Source: Ornithinimicrobium cavernae (GTDB taxonomy: Bacteria > Actinomycetota > Actinomycetes > Actinomycetales > Dermatophilaceae). Taken from it: a stretch of DNA of 64,000 nucleotides. Below are positions 63,498 through 64,000 of this stretch, in pieces. Position 1 is the first letter of the stretch, and each line of letters opens with the position of its first letter. The stretch lies in assembly GCF_003121625.1 (NCBI RefSeq), contig NZ_QDDJ01000008.1, forward strand, positions 186,001 through 250,000, written 5' to 3'. The position numbers were made by a program, and so were the translations under genes. The notes under the pieces were generated by a model. It saw nothing but the letters and a program-made list of their open reading frames with translations. It was not told the origin of the DNA and did no database searches.

Positions 63498-64000
63498 GGT
63501 GGCGAAGTCGACGAGCACGTCGACAACCGCGCGGCCGGGGCCCTCCTGGATGCCGTTCTCCCAGAGGTCGGTGCCGTGGCGACTGCCGGGGACGATCGTC
63601 AGCGTCCGGGGCTCGGAGCTCCACTCGTAGGCCTGCCTCGCGTCCTCCGCCGCCCCGTAGCGGTCGTGCTCAGCACTGACGAACAGCTTCGGCACCGCCG
63701 GCAGGTCCGCGAAGTCCGACCTCTCGAAGGAGAGGTCCCGCGAGAGCACCCCTGCAAACCAGATGATGCCGTCGACCTCCACGTCCTCCCGGCGCAGTGC
63801 GTCGACGGTCTCCATCGCGCCCAGGCTCGCACCACCGACGATGACGCTCTCGGATCCCAGCGCCCGCACGTGTTTGGTCGCGGCCACGACGTCCCGCCAG
63901 GACTCCAGGGGAGCCTCTCCCGCGGTGGAACAGGTGTCCAGTGTCGAGGAGCAGACGCCCCGCCGGTCGTACGTCACGACGGTCAGCCCGGCGTCGGCCA
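63486..64000 (-). CDS. Alpha/beta hydrolase, C-terminal part
   Basis: The frame is open through the right edge of the window, so the 5' end is missing. The visible 171 codons start within ADAGLTVVTYDRRGVCSS and contain the nucleophile elbow GGASLGAME, SAEHDRYG with the acid residue and SRHGTDLW with the catalytic His. It resembles dienelactone-hydrolase-like esterases. It is convergent with and overlaps the preceding hydrolase. Confidence 0.85.
   Translation of the reverse strand, partial: ADAGLTVVTYDRRGVCSSTLDTCSTAGEAPLESWRDVVAATKHVRALGSESVIVGGASLGAMETVDALRREDVEVDGIIWFAGVLSRDLSFERSDFADLPAVPKLFVSAEHDRYGAAEDARQAYEWSSEPRTLTIVPGSRHGTDLWENGIQEGPGRAVVDVLVDFATSDG

Noticed and set aside
1-64000. 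CRISPR arrays, rRNA, tRNA and prophage genes
   Set aside because: I looked for regularly spaced repeats, RNA gene landmarks and phage structural genes and saw none.

Overview
This is one contiguous piece of a high-GC actinobacterial chromosome. Several things point there: dense GC-rich third positions, frequent GTG starts, ATGA/GTGA start-stop overlaps, the SAM-IV riboswitch class, GlnR-type boxes before glnA, and actinobacterial families (DUF5302, DUF4191, DUF222-HNH, baeRF). The order gcvT / leucyl aminopeptidase / E2 acyltransferase / TIGR01777 epimerase / lipB / lipA / DUF4191 / RDD protein / glnA matches, from memory, the Mycobacterium tuberculosis gcvT-pepB-dlaT-Rv2216-lipB-lipA-Rv2219-Rv2219A-glnA1 block, with extra modules inserted. 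An Intrasporangiaceae/Ornithinimicrobium-like organism is my best guess; the sequence alone does not prove it. I saw no rRNA, tRNA, CRISPR array, insertion sequence or prophage.

Region 1 (1-27.4 kb) is the conserved lipoate, 2-oxoacid dehydrogenase and nitrogen block: gcvT, pepA, lpdA, a double-lipoyl-domain E2, lipB, lipA and glnA. Inserted between these are a stand-alone divergent EF-Tu paralogue, a Ser/Thr kinase, an ABC-2 exporter, a GntR/DUF1648 pair, a secreted M14 carboxypeptidase, a two-component system, and an LtaS-like sulfatase with an RDD protein. glnA carries tandem GlnR-like boxes and a strong terminator.

Region 2 (27.4-31.1 kb) holds small orphan genes and poxB.

Region 3 (31.1-44.0 kb) is the most distinctive part. 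Two SAM-IV riboswitches lie back to back around 32.28-32.53 kb. One faces a luciferase-like monooxygenase on the minus strand. The other faces a ten-gene plus-strand operon with three more flavin monooxygenases, two flavin reductases, a complete dipeptide-type ABC importer and a CPWA-type GST. Between the plus-strand riboswitch and that operon is a 39-codon leader whose end reads Cys-Arg-Cys-Cys-Cys-Ser-Pro-Cys-Cys, followed by mutually exclusive hairpins. This looks like combined SAM and cysteine control of uptake and oxidative desulfurisation of an unknown organosulfur compound.

Region 4 (44.1-48.4 kb) has a DUF222-HNH gene, then a second riboswitch class (SAM-I) driving metB and a MetF-like gene, so methionine synthesis and sulfur scavenging read the same metabolite through different RNA folds.

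Region 5 (48.4-64 kb) is mixed housekeeping: a PadR-controlled oxidoreductase operon divergent from an SRPBCC-epimerase fusion, a PEBP protein, a GNAT protein, a lipoate-ligase-like protein, a baeRF/HIT/EEP operon, oligopeptidase B, DUF808, a small membrane-protein gene broken by an in-frame amber codon, and two alpha/beta hydrolases.
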